6,313 nt of DNA from DATECU01 sp035286745 (GCA_035286745.1 DATECU010000231.1:1-6313), one strand, 5' to 3'. Shown: positions 1 through 6,129, counted from the first letter of the stretch. A program made the numbers and translations. The notes: a model not told the origin generated them from the sequence alone.

Positions 1-1
1 T

Positions 2-655
2 CCGGCGGAACCCGCTGCGGCAACCGCGCCCACACCGGCAGCCTCCGCTCCCGCTCCCGCGCCCGGCGAAGCGAAACCGGCGGCTGAGGCCAAACCCAAC
101 GCGGCGGCTGCCTTCCAAGCCAAGATGGCGGCCATGAAGGCGGCTCGCGAGGCCGGCAAGGCCGCCCCGCCCGCGGCTGCCCCAGCCCCGCCCTCCGCCC
201 CCGCGGCTGCTGCGCCCGAGCCCGCGCCCTCCGCCCCCGCGCCTAGCGAAACGAAACCGGCGGCCGAGGCCAAGCCCAACGCCGCCGCCGCTTTCCAGGC
301 CAAGATGGCGGCCATGAAGGCGGCGCGCGAGGCCGGCAAGGCCGCAGCTCCGGCCGCTACGCCTGCGCTCGTGAGTTCGACACCGCCCGCCGCCGAGGTC
401 CCGGCTCCTCCGGCTCCGCCGCCGGAAGCGGTCCCTTCCTCCCCGATGGCGTCTGCGCCTGACGAATCCGCGCCGGTCGCCGTCGAGGTTGCCGCCGGCG
501 CTTCCTCGCCTGCTCCCGAGACCCCGCCCGCCGCGGAAGCCGCACCGGCTCCGGAGCCGCCAGCCACGGTTCAGCCTCCCAGCGAGCCGCCTACCGGGTT
601 CGAGGAGACCATCGCCTTCGAGAAGCCGATCGTCCCGGTTCAGAAGCCCGAGTGA
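2..655 (+). CDS. Ala/Pro/Lys-rich repeat protein, C-terminal part (5' end outside window)
   Basis: The frame is open from position 2 to the TGA at 653-655 and has no start that must be used, so this is the last 217 residues of a longer protein. I do not recognise a family. Composition is dominated by Ala and Pro. Two copies of a 60-residue unit each contain a predicted helix rich in Ala, Lys and Met (AFQAKMAAMKAAREAGKAA) flanked by AKP- and PAP-rich linkers. About 90 residues of disordered Pro/Ala/Glu-rich sequence follow, then a less biased tail containing EETIAFEKPIVPVQKPE. The missing N-terminus may carry the functional domain, for example a kinase, FHA or J domain, but nothing here shows which. 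The stop lies 5 bases before the Hsp70 start, so the two are probably co-transcribed. That the frame is coding is supported by the synonymous pattern between repeat copies and by the tight packing. A start at the ATG at 125 is unlikely because the repeat extends upstream of it. Confidence 0.75.
   Translation, partial: PAEPAAATAPTPAASAPAPAPGEAKPAAEAKPNAAAAFQAKMAAMKAAREAGKAAPPAAAPAPPSAPAAAAPEPAPSAPAPSETKPAAEAKPNAAAAFQAKMAAMKAAREAGKAAAPAATPALVSSTPPAAEVPAPPAPPPEAVPSSPMASAPDESAPVAVEVAAGASSPAPETPPAAEAAPAPEPPATVQPPSEPPTGFEETIAFEKPIVPVQKPE
62..166 (+). repeat. Tandem coding repeat, copy 1 (conserved core)
   Basis: This is the conserved 35-codon core of a 180-base (60-residue) tandem unit; the second copy lies exactly 180 bases downstream at 242-346. 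The copies differ at 12 of 105 bases. Ten differences are synonymous, and the last 31 codons are identical at protein level. The unit probably begins at or before the window edge, so more copies may lie upstream. Confidence 0.85.
242..346 (+). repeat. Tandem coding repeat, copy 2 (conserved core)
   Basis: Second copy of the 35-codon core found at 62-166, in the same frame. Two early codons give Ser and Thr where copy 1 has Gly and Ala. The lysine- and alanine-rich helix is unchanged. After about position 361 the sequence loses the repeat and becomes irregular Pro/Ala/Glu-rich linker. Confidence 0.85.
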
Positions 656-660
656 GCTGA

Positions 661-2190
661 ATGAAGGTTGGCATCGACCTCGGCACCACCTACTCCCTCG
701 TGGCCCGAATGGATGCCGAGGGCCGCCCGGTCTTGATTCCCGACCAAGCCGAGCCGGACGTGTTCCACACGCCCTCGGTGGTACACATCGCCGCCGGGGC
801 CGCCTTCGTGGGCAGCATGGCCGAGGCCCTCTTGGAGCAAGACCCCCAGATCCAGGTCCTCCGCTTCTTCAAGCGCCTGATGGGGGAGATGACCCCGGTC
901 TGCTACGACGACAACGGAGCCACCTGGTATCCCGAGGGGGTGACCGCCCTGGTCCTCAAGAAGCTCGCGTTCGACGCCGAGACCATCTCCCACGCTCCCC
1001 TCGACGATGTCGTCATCACGGTGCCGGCGCACTTCACCGACCCCCAGCGGCGCTCGGTGCTGGCGGCGGCCACGCTGGCGGACTTGAACGTCATCGGCTT
1101 GGTCGAGGAGCCGGTGGCGGCGGCCCTCCACTACGGTGTGGTGACCGGCCTCCACGACCAGATCATGCTGGTCTACGACTTCGGCGGCGGGACCTTCGAC
1201 GCCACCGTCATGAGCATGGACGCCCGCGGCGTCTACGTGCTGGCCAAGACCGGCCTCACCGAGCTGGGGGGCAAGGAGCTGGACGAGAAGGTGGGGGAGA
1301 TGATCCTGGCCCAGTTCCAGCGGGCCATGGGGCAACCGCTGGCCATGGGGGCGCGGACCCTGCTGGAGCTGCGCCGGGTCTCGGAGGAGATCAAGATCGA
1401 GCTGTGCAACCCCGGGAAGACCCGGCTGCGGCGGATCGCCATGCTGGGCGGGCACGCGGTCGAGGTGGAGATCGCCCGCAAGGACTTCGAGTCCTCCATC
1501 AAGGAGTACCTGGATCGAGCCGAGGCCGAGATGATGGCCTGCATCCGGGAGGCCGGGTTGCGCTTCGAAGACATCGGCAGTTGCCTGCTGGTGGGAGGGT
1601 CGTCCCTGGTGCCGGCGGTGGAGGAGCGGCTGAAGGCGCTGTTCTGCCGGCCGGGCCAGCAGGTGCTGCACCATGAGCCGAGTAAGGCGGTGGCGTATGG
1701 TGCAGCCATCCACGTGAGCCAGCTCACCGGGGATGCGGAGGCGTTCCATCTACCCGCCGAGCTGCGCGGGGTGAGCGGCTACAGCGTGGGGGTGCGCACC
1801 CTGGATCCCGGCACCGGCCGGGTGGCCGTCGACACCCTGATCAAGAAGAACATGCCCATACCGGCCAAGATCCAGAAGACCTACTACACGAGCCGACCCA
1901 ACCAGGAACGGATCGTTCTCGACTTCGTGCAGTTCCGAGAGCAGAGGGAGGGCCTGGTGAGCCTGGGGCGCCTGACGGTGGGCCCGCTCAACGCCCCGCG
2001 CGCCAACTACCCGATCGAGGTGACGACCGAGTACCGCGAAGACGGAACCGTAGCCGTGCAGGCCTACGACGCCCAGACCGGGGTCGAGCTGGAGCAGGTC
2101 TTCGGCCGCGACGACGGCAGCGGCACCGGACACCTGGCGGCCCAGCGCTCCCTGGTGCGATCGACTGTCATCAATAATGTGATTTCCTGA
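661..2190 (+). CDS. Divergent Hsp70 (DnaK-family) chaperone ATPase without lid domain
   Basis: A cytoplasmic Hsp70-family ATPase expected to bind and release hydrophobic peptide segments in an ATP-driven cycle. The nucleotide-binding domain spans residues 1 to about 355, with phosphate-1 loop DLGTTYS (6-12), VPAHFTDPQR (121-130), VEEPVAAAL (148-156), phosphate-2 loop DFGGGTFD (173-180), adenosine motif LVGGSSLVP (310-318) and the EPSKAVAYGAA segment (339-349). A beta substrate-binding domain follows at about 370-480 (TLIKKNMPIPAK at 392-403; the YREDGTVAVQAYD strand at 458-470). The protein ends at 509, so the C-terminal helical lid of DnaK (about 638 residues) is absent. The acidic-hydrophobic interdomain linker of DnaK is also not obvious. 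These differences argue against it being the housekeeping dnaK, and no grpE or classical dnaJ is adjacent. The ATG lies 5 bases after the preceding stop with only a weak ribosome site, which suggests coupled translation. Partners are likely the FHA/J-like protein two genes downstream (inference). Confidence 0.93.
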   Translation: MKVGIDLGTTYSLVARMDAEGRPVLIPDQAEPDVFHTPSVVHIAAGAAFVGSMAEALLEQDPQIQVLRFFKRLMGEMTPVCYDDNGATWYPEGVTALVLKKLAFDAETISHAPLDDVVITVPAHFTDPQRRSVLAAATLADLNVIGLVEEPVAAALHYGVVTGLHDQIMLVYDFGGGTFDATVMSMDARGVYVLAKTGLTELGGKELDEKVGEMILAQFQRAMGQPLAMGARTLLELRRVSEEIKIELCNPGKTRLRRIAMLGGHAVEVEIARKDFESSIKEYLDRAEAEMMACIREAGLRFEDIGSCLLVGGSSLVPAVEERLKALFCRPGQQVLHHEPSKAVAYGAAIHVSQLTGDAEAFHLPAELRGVSGYSVGVRTLDPGTGRVAVDTLIKKNMPIPAKIQKTYYTSRPNQERIVLDFVQFREQREGLVSLGRLTVGPLNAPRANYPIEVTTEYREDGTVAVQAYDAQTGVELEQVFGRDDGSGTGHLAAQRSLVRSTVINNVIS

Positions 2191-2192
2191 CC

Positions 2193-2726
2193 ATGAGCAA
2201 GCCCCCGACTCCCAAACCGCGCCCGGCTGGTCCCAAGAAGTTCGGAACCTCCACCTGGATCGCCGCTGCCTTCCTCTTGCCCGCGCTGGCAACCGCCGGC
2301 TACTTTGGCCGGAACTGGAACGCCACCCGGCTGATTCTCGCTCGGGAGGATTCGGAGCATCAGGAGCGGCTGAACCGCAACGCGGTTCTCTCCAAGGTCT
2401 ACGACGTGTTGCAGAACAAGAAGCTCCAGGTCTGCAACAAGAGCCAGGACACCCTCAAGATCCAATGGGTGGCGGCTGCCTACCACGACGGCAAGAACCT
2501 CCGGGTCTTCGATTCCGGCCGTTGCTCGGCGTGGCAGGAGGTGACGCTGGCCTCCGGCGACAACCGGGTGCTGACGCTCACCTCGGCCCAGGAAGGCTGC
2601 AACTGGAACGGGGCCGTGGTGTACTTCGCCATGCGCTTCAGCCGTGAGTCCGAGGAAGTGATTCGCCACTACAACTACGTGGCTCACTACTCCGGCTTCG
2701 ACCGGGATTGCTACACGCAGGAGTGA
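2193..2726 (+). CDS. Single-pass membrane protein with four-cysteine CNWNG ectodomain
   Basis: No named family is recognised with confidence. The 177-residue protein has a basic, proline-rich N-terminus (residues 1-18, several Lys/Arg), one hydrophobic membrane segment at about 19-39, a charged helical stretch (about 40-75) and a C-terminal domain from about 77. With positive charges before the segment, the N-terminus should be cytoplasmic and the domain periplasmic. All four cysteines of the protein are in that domain (C81, C111, C136, C173), in the motifs VCNK, GRCSAW, GCNWNG and RDC. They may form two disulfides. The domain matches the C-terminus of the FHA protein encoded next. The CNK start, a Cys after a Gly/Ser turn and a late Trp-Gly recall DUF1036-type domains, but this resemblance is only suggestive. 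The ATG lies 2 bases after the Hsp70 stop with no clear Shine-Dalgarno site, so translation is probably coupled. Confidence 0.85.
   Translation: MSKPPTPKPRPAGPKKFGTSTWIAAAFLLPALATAGYFGRNWNATRLILAREDSEHQERLNRNAVLSKVYDVLQNKKLQVCNKSQDTLKIQWVAAAYHDGKNLRVFDSGRCSAWQEVTLASGDNRVLTLTSAQEGCNWNGAVVYFAMRFSRESEEVIRHYNYVAHYSGFDRDCYTQE
2718..2723 (+). promoter_or_regulatory. Ribosome binding site for the FHA-domain gene
   Basis: CAGGAG lies 9 bases before the ATG at 2733 and overlaps the last codons of the preceding gene. It supports the chosen start and tight operon coupling. Confidence 0.6.
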
Positions 2727-2732
2727 GCGCTC

Positions 2733-4079
2733 ATGTCTACCCTTCGTCTCCATCGGCAAGGTGAGGCTCCTCTCGAGGTCTTGCAGGACAAGGCCCTGGC
2801 TGGCCGCGACGCTTCCTGCGACGTGGTGGTGGTCGACAAGTCAGTGTCCCGCCGCCATGCCTACCTCGAACGCCGCGGTGAGGGATGGGCGGTGGTGGAT
2901 CAGGGCAGCGCCAACGGGACCTTCCTGGACGGCAAGCCGGTGACCGACGCGCCCCTCCGCCAAGGTCAGGAACTGCGCTTCGGCATGGTGAGCCTCAGGG
3001 TCGAGATCGAGAGCGACCTGCCCCAGACGATGATGATGCCGGCGGGTACCGTGGAACCGCCGGCGACCATGCTCATGCCCAACCCGAGCTTCGAGGCGCC
3101 ACCCGCCCCCAAGCCCCCGGTCGCGCCCTCTCGGCCGATGCCCCCGCCGGCGCCTCCGGCGCCCCAGCCCGCCTCGGCCCGCCGCCCAGCCGAGCCTCCG
3201 CCACCGCGGGCGCTCACCCCGACCGAGGAGGCGGCGGCGTTCCTGGGTCTCGGCCCTGGCACGTCGCAGGAGGCGGTGGCTCGCCGCTTCGAAGAGATGT
3301 CGTCCGACATCCAGGCCAAGGTCCAGACCGCTCCCACCCCGGCCCTGCGCGACCGCTACCAGCGGAACCTGGATGAGCTTCGGAAGGCCTGCGAGACCCT
3401 GGCCCCCGGCTTCGGAGGGGGCAGCCCGCGCGTCGAAGACCTGCCCTCGGCACAGCCCTCGGTGTCTCCGGACGACATGGATGTCTCGATCCCGGCCCCG
3501 CTGCGGGCGGCGCCGGCCTCGGCGGCGGCGGCCAGCCCCGCCGCCACCGGGGCGCCCCCCCCGGCGACCACCGCCATCGGGTTTCTGGTGGCCACCATCC
3601 TGGCGCTTTCCGCTTTCTTCTGCATGTCCAACCAGAAGATGCAGAAGACCTACAAGGCCAACCAGAAGTCGAGCGATCGCAACCAGGCGAAAGCGGCGGC
3701 CGAGCAGTTCGGCGCCATGGCGAGCCTGGAGCAGGTGGGGGCCCTGGTGGCCGGCCAGCTCAAGATCTGCAACAAGGCGGCGGTGCCGGTTGAAGTGAAA
3801 TGGCTGGGCGCCGTCTACCTGGAGACGACGGCTTCGGGAGACAGCAAGGTCAAGAGCTACAACAGCGACAACTGCCGCGGGGAGTTCAACCTCACGCTGG
3901 CGCCGGGGAGCGAAGAGAAGATCGCTCTCAAGGGCACCTCGGAGAAGTGCAACTGGAACGGCCAGGGGCTGTTCTATGCGCTCGCCCTCAAAGACCCCAG
4001 GGCACCCGACAGCTTCCTCCGCTCCAGCGGGACCTTGAACAACCGGCAGGATTGCGTCACCATCGGAGAAGGTCTCTAG
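2733..4079 (+). CDS. FHA-domain membrane protein with J-like segment and four-cysteine C-terminal domain
   Basis: A 448-residue multidomain protein. Residues 1-92 form a complete FHA domain, which binds phosphothreonine peptides: GR at 24-25, SRRH at 39-42 and DQGSANGTFLDG at 56-67 include the usual conserved Gly, Arg, Ser, His, Asn and Gly. Residues 93-160 are a Pro/Ala-rich linker with two threonine motifs (QTMMMP, T99; ATMLMP, T112). Residues 162-227 form a helical segment resembling a J domain (FLGLGPGTSQEAVARRFEEM, then a long helix ending in LRKACETL), but the HPD motif is absent. A second disordered linker leads to one membrane segment at about 279-298. The C-terminal domain (342-448) has C346, C381, C406 and C441 and the CNWNG motif, and is paralogous to the preceding protein. 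It lies 6 bases after that gene. Topology is uncertain: FHA function implies a cytoplasmic N-terminus, but the lysines (K302, K305, K308, K312) lie just after the membrane segment. Confidence 0.9.
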   Translation: MSTLRLHRQGEAPLEVLQDKALAGRDASCDVVVVDKSVSRRHAYLERRGEGWAVVDQGSANGTFLDGKPVTDAPLRQGQELRFGMVSLRVEIESDLPQTMMMPAGTVEPPATMLMPNPSFEAPPAPKPPVAPSRPMPPPAPPAPQPASARRPAEPPPPRALTPTEEAAAFLGLGPGTSQEAVARRFEEMSSDIQAKVQTAPTPALRDRYQRNLDELRKACETLAPGFGGGSPRVEDLPSAQPSVSPDDMDVSIPAPLRAAPASAAAASPAATGAPPPATTAIGFLVATILALSAFFCMSNQKMQKTYKANQKSSDRNQAKAAAEQFGAMASLEQVGALVAGQLKICNKAAVPVEVKWLGAVYLETTASGDSKVKSYNSDNCRGEFNLTLAPGSEEKIALKGTSEKCNWNGQGLFYALALKDPRAPDSFLRSSGTLNNRQDCVTIGEGL

Positions 4080-4090
4080 GATTCCGACTC

Positions 4091-4111
4091 CGGCCCTCCG
4101 CTCGGGGGCCG
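4091..4111 (+). other. GC-rich hairpin in the gap before the PEGA/PDZ gene
   Basis: CGGCCC at 4091-4096 can pair with GGGCCG at 4106-4111, extended inward by a T-G and a C-G pair around a 5-base loop. No T-run follows, so this is not a standard intrinsic terminator. It may act as a pause, RNA-processing or attenuation structure, or be chance in GC-rich DNA. It sits in the only gap in the operon longer than 6 bases. Confidence 0.4.
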
Positions 4112-4117
4112 CCCGCC

Positions 4118-4126
4118 AAGGAGGAG
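4118..4126 (+). promoter_or_regulatory. Strong ribosome binding site for the PEGA/PDZ gene
   Basis: AAGGAGGAG, a near-perfect Shine-Dalgarno sequence, is followed by 8 bases and the ATG at 4135. It fixes the start and is the strongest ribosome site seen in the window, which suggests this product is made in larger amounts or independently of upstream translation. Confidence 0.85.
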
Positions 4127-4134
4127 CACGTCTC

Positions 4135-5277
4135 ATGGACTGGACTGGTGTTTCGAAGAACCTGGTGCCGCGGCTGAGCCTCACGGTGTTGGTCGCCTGG
4201 GGTTTCACCCTCGGCGCGCCGCTCTTCGCGCAGGACCCCACTCCTCCCGAGTCGGAGGTCAAGAAGGACCCGAAGAAGAAGGTTGCCCCCAAGGGCACCG
4301 GCCCGGCCGCCGCCGGCCCCACCCAGGCGCCGCCCGCCTTTCTGCTGCGCGCCGACGCCAACTGCAACGTCACCATCGACGGGGGCAGCCCGATCAAGGT
4401 CCGCTCGGGAGAACCCCGCAAGGTCGATGTCACTAACGGACAGCACCTGGTCAACGCGGTGAGCGACGACGGCAAGCTGCGCTGGGAGGGCATCGTCGAG
4501 GCCAAGTCCCAGCAGGTGGTGGTGCAGATCACCCTGGTGGGCTCCACCTCGCCTGCCGACTTCGATCGGGGGGCGGCCCGGGTCTGGCTCGCTCTCACCG
4601 ACCTCAAAGTCGCCGGCGCCTACGCGGGTACCATCCTGAACAAGTCCTGGGGCTTTCACGACAAGAACCTGAGCACCGCCGTCTACACCGCCCACGTGGC
4701 CTTCAAGAGGGAGATGGAGGAGTTCAAGAAGATCGTCCCCGCTCCCGGAGATCAACTCCGCCGCCGCATCGTCGAGGACGTGACCGCGGTGGGGACTACT
4801 GCCGACAAGTACGTCGACTTCCTGACCAAGTCGATCTCGGCCGCGCAGCAGGCGAATACCTGGATGGGCGAGCCTCTGAACCTGTACTCCCAGGCCAAGG
4901 CCCTGGAGCCCACCCTGGTGCTGCCGGCCAATACCGTGAACGAGCTTCGCAACTCGCGGGCATTCCAGGACGCCCTGCCCCCGGATCGCCGAACCCAGAT
5001 CGGACTTCCCCCGGACACCCGCGACGTCAACATCGGCGCCGACTACTACTACTCCACGCCGAACATGCTGGCGGTGGTGACCAAGGGCGGTCTGGCGGAC
5101 AACTGGGGCTTCAAGGCCGGGGATCGCATCCTGTCGGCGAACGGAAAGCCGGTGGCCTCCATCTGGGACTTCAAGACCAGCCTGCGGGAGAACGCGGGCG
5201 GGCAGATGCAGGTGGTCTACGAGCGGGCCGGCAAGCGGGAGACCCGCGAGTTCAAGGTCCCCGGGCAGCTTCAGTAG
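4135..5277 (+). CDS. Secreted PEGA-like and PDZ domain protein
   Basis: A 380-residue exported protein with no recognised catalytic domain. An N-terminal signal peptide is visible: basic residues K8 and R13, a hydrophobic core at about 14-31, and likely cleavage after LFA (A32) before QDP. A Lys/Pro/Ala-rich linker (34-66) follows. A small beta domain (about 68-135; ANCNVTIDGG, VTNGQHLVNAV, then WEGIVEAKSQQVVVQI) resembles PEGA-like surface domains. Residues about 140-290 are mainly helical and unassigned. The C-terminal PDZ domain (about 303-376) includes the peptide-groove segment MLAVVTKGGLADNWGFKAGDRILSANGKPV in pattern. PDZ domains bind exposed C-termini or internal strands; those in HtrA and RseP-type proteins accompany proteases, but none is present here. 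It is placed last in the operon, 55 bases after the FHA gene. It may bind the ectodomains of the two upstream membrane proteins (inference). The protein has a single cysteine, C76. Confidence 0.88.
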   Translation: MDWTGVSKNLVPRLSLTVLVAWGFTLGAPLFAQDPTPPESEVKKDPKKKVAPKGTGPAAAGPTQAPPAFLLRADANCNVTIDGGSPIKVRSGEPRKVDVTNGQHLVNAVSDDGKLRWEGIVEAKSQQVVVQITLVGSTSPADFDRGAARVWLALTDLKVAGAYAGTILNKSWGFHDKNLSTAVYTAHVAFKREMEEFKKIVPAPGDQLRRRIVEDVTAVGTTADKYVDFLTKSISAAQQANTWMGEPLNLYSQAKALEPTLVLPANTVNELRNSRAFQDALPPDRRTQIGLPPDTRDVNIGADYYYSTPNMLAVVTKGGLADNWGFKAGDRILSANGKPVASIWDFKTSLRENAGGQMQVVYERAGKRETREFKVPGQLQ

Positions 5278-5295
5278 AGTCGGCAGTAGCTGCGC
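5278..5295. other. Convergent intergenic gap without clear terminator
   Basis: Only 18 bases separate the stop of the PEGA/PDZ gene from the stop of rfbD on the other strand. A short GCAG-TAG-CTGC inverted repeat at about 5283-5293 is visible, with no T-run. I see no convincing bidirectional terminator. Confidence 0.45.
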
Positions 5296-6129
5296 CTAGC
5301 GTGCTTTCAGCTCCTCGGCGAACTCGGAGACGCCGTCTTCCCAGGGGGGGAGGCGGATCTGGGGGTCCTGCCAGGTGGTGAGGATCGAGTAGGCGGGTCG
5401 CCGGGCCGGCCGTGGGAAATCCGCCGTGGTGACGGCTCTGAGCGGCGTTCTGACTTGGAGAGCGTCGAACAGACGGCGGGTCAGGCCATGCCAACTGGTC
5501 CCGCCGCTGCCGGCCAGGTGGTAGGTGCCGAAAGCCCCGGTCTCGATCAGCCCCGCCATCGCCCGGGCCAGATGGGGCACAAAGGTGGGGGAGCCGGACT
5601 GGTCGTCCACCACTCGGACCTCGGCGCTTCGGCGAGCCGCCTCCAGGATGCTGTGAGCGAAGTTCTTGCCGCCTACCGCGTAGAGCCAGGCCGTGCGCAC
5701 CAGGTAGTGCCGCGGGTTCAGCTCCTTGACCGCCAGCTCGCCCGCCAGCTTGCTCAGGCCGTAGGCCGAGAGCGGGCGGGTCGGATCGAACTCGTGATAC
5801 GGGCGCTGGCTCTCGCCGTCGAAGACGTAGTCGCTCGAGACGTGGAGGATGGCGGCTCCCGCCTCGGCGGCGGCCAGCGCCAGATTGCGTGGGCCTAACG
5901 CATTGACGCGGAACGCCGCCTCGGGGTCCGACTCCGCCCGATCCACCGCGTTGTAGGCGGCGGCGTTCAGGACCAGCTCGGGCGCCACGCTCCCTAAGGC
6001 CTGGCGCACCGCCTCCAGCCGGGTGATGTCGAGGCGCCCTCGGTCGAGCGCCGTCAGCTGGTGGCGGCTCAGTTGAGACTGGAGGGCGCGTCCTAACTGC
6101 CCTCCCGCTCCGGTCAGCAGGATCCTCAA
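5296..6129 (-). CDS. rfbD: dTDP-4-dehydrorhamnose reductase
   Basis: Catalyses the last step of dTDP-L-rhamnose synthesis, the NAD(P)H-dependent reduction of dTDP-4-dehydro-L-rhamnose, in the cytoplasm; the product supplies rhamnose for surface polysaccharide. It is a 277-residue extended short-chain dehydrogenase. The N-terminal Rossmann motif is GAGGQLG (7-13), followed by NAAAYNAVDRAE (55-66), SSDYVFDG (98-105) and the catalytic pair Y123/K127 in YGLSK. S99 sits where characterised RmlD enzymes have the catalytic Thr. The ARRPAYSIL segment near the C-terminus is typical of the family. The start is a TTG (minus-strand 6129-6127) whose last two bases overlap the rfbC stop TGA; GAGG lies 6 bases upstream, and no other start codon precedes it in frame nearby. 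That overlap implies coupled translation with rfbC. The length is slightly short for the family (about 290-300) but all core motifs are present. Confidence 0.95.
   Translation of the reverse strand: MRILLTGAGGQLGRALQSQLSRHQLTALDRGRLDITRLEAVRQALGSVAPELVLNAAAYNAVDRAESDPEAAFRVNALGPRNLALAAAEAGAAILHVSSDYVFDGESQRPYHEFDPTRPLSAYGLSKLAGELAVKELNPRHYLVRTAWLYAVGGKNFAHSILEAARRSAEVRVVDDQSGSPTFVPHLARAMAGLIETGAFGTYHLAGSGGTSWHGLTRRLFDALQVRTPLRAVTTADFPRPARRPAYSILTTWQDPQIRLPPWEDGVSEFAEELKAR

Noticed and set aside
125..655. Start of the first protein at the ATG at 125
   Set aside because: The same 60-residue repeat continues upstream of this ATG in frame to the window edge, and the ATG is inside the repeated helix, so it is an internal methionine.
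489..1676. 395-residue + strand open frame overlapping the repeat protein and Hsp70
   Set aside because: It runs out of frame with two well-supported genes, has Arg/Pro/Gly-rich composition typical of a shifted GC-rich reading frame, and shows no domain.
640..1749. 369-residue - strand open frame opposite the Hsp70 gene
   Set aside because: A mirror of the strongly conserved Hsp70 coding sequence, with His/Leu/Gly-rich composition and no recognisable motif.
661..2190. Housekeeping dnaK
   Set aside because: No lid domain, no obvious DnaK interdomain linker, and no grpE or classical dnaJ nearby. A specialised Hsp70 paralogue fits better.
2841..4607. 588-residue - strand open frame opposite the FHA and PEGA/PDZ genes
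   Set aside because: It lies antisense to genes with clear FHA, CNWNG and signal peptide features. Its length is explained by the high GC content, which makes stop codons rare on the complement.
4135..5277. HtrA/DegP-type protease
   Set aside because: A PDZ domain is present, but no His-Asp-Ser triad or trypsin-like GNSGG motif appears anywhere in the protein.
5455..5898. 147-residue + strand open frame inside rfbD
   Set aside because: It lies antisense to the motif-rich core of rfbD and has no domain or ribosome site of note.
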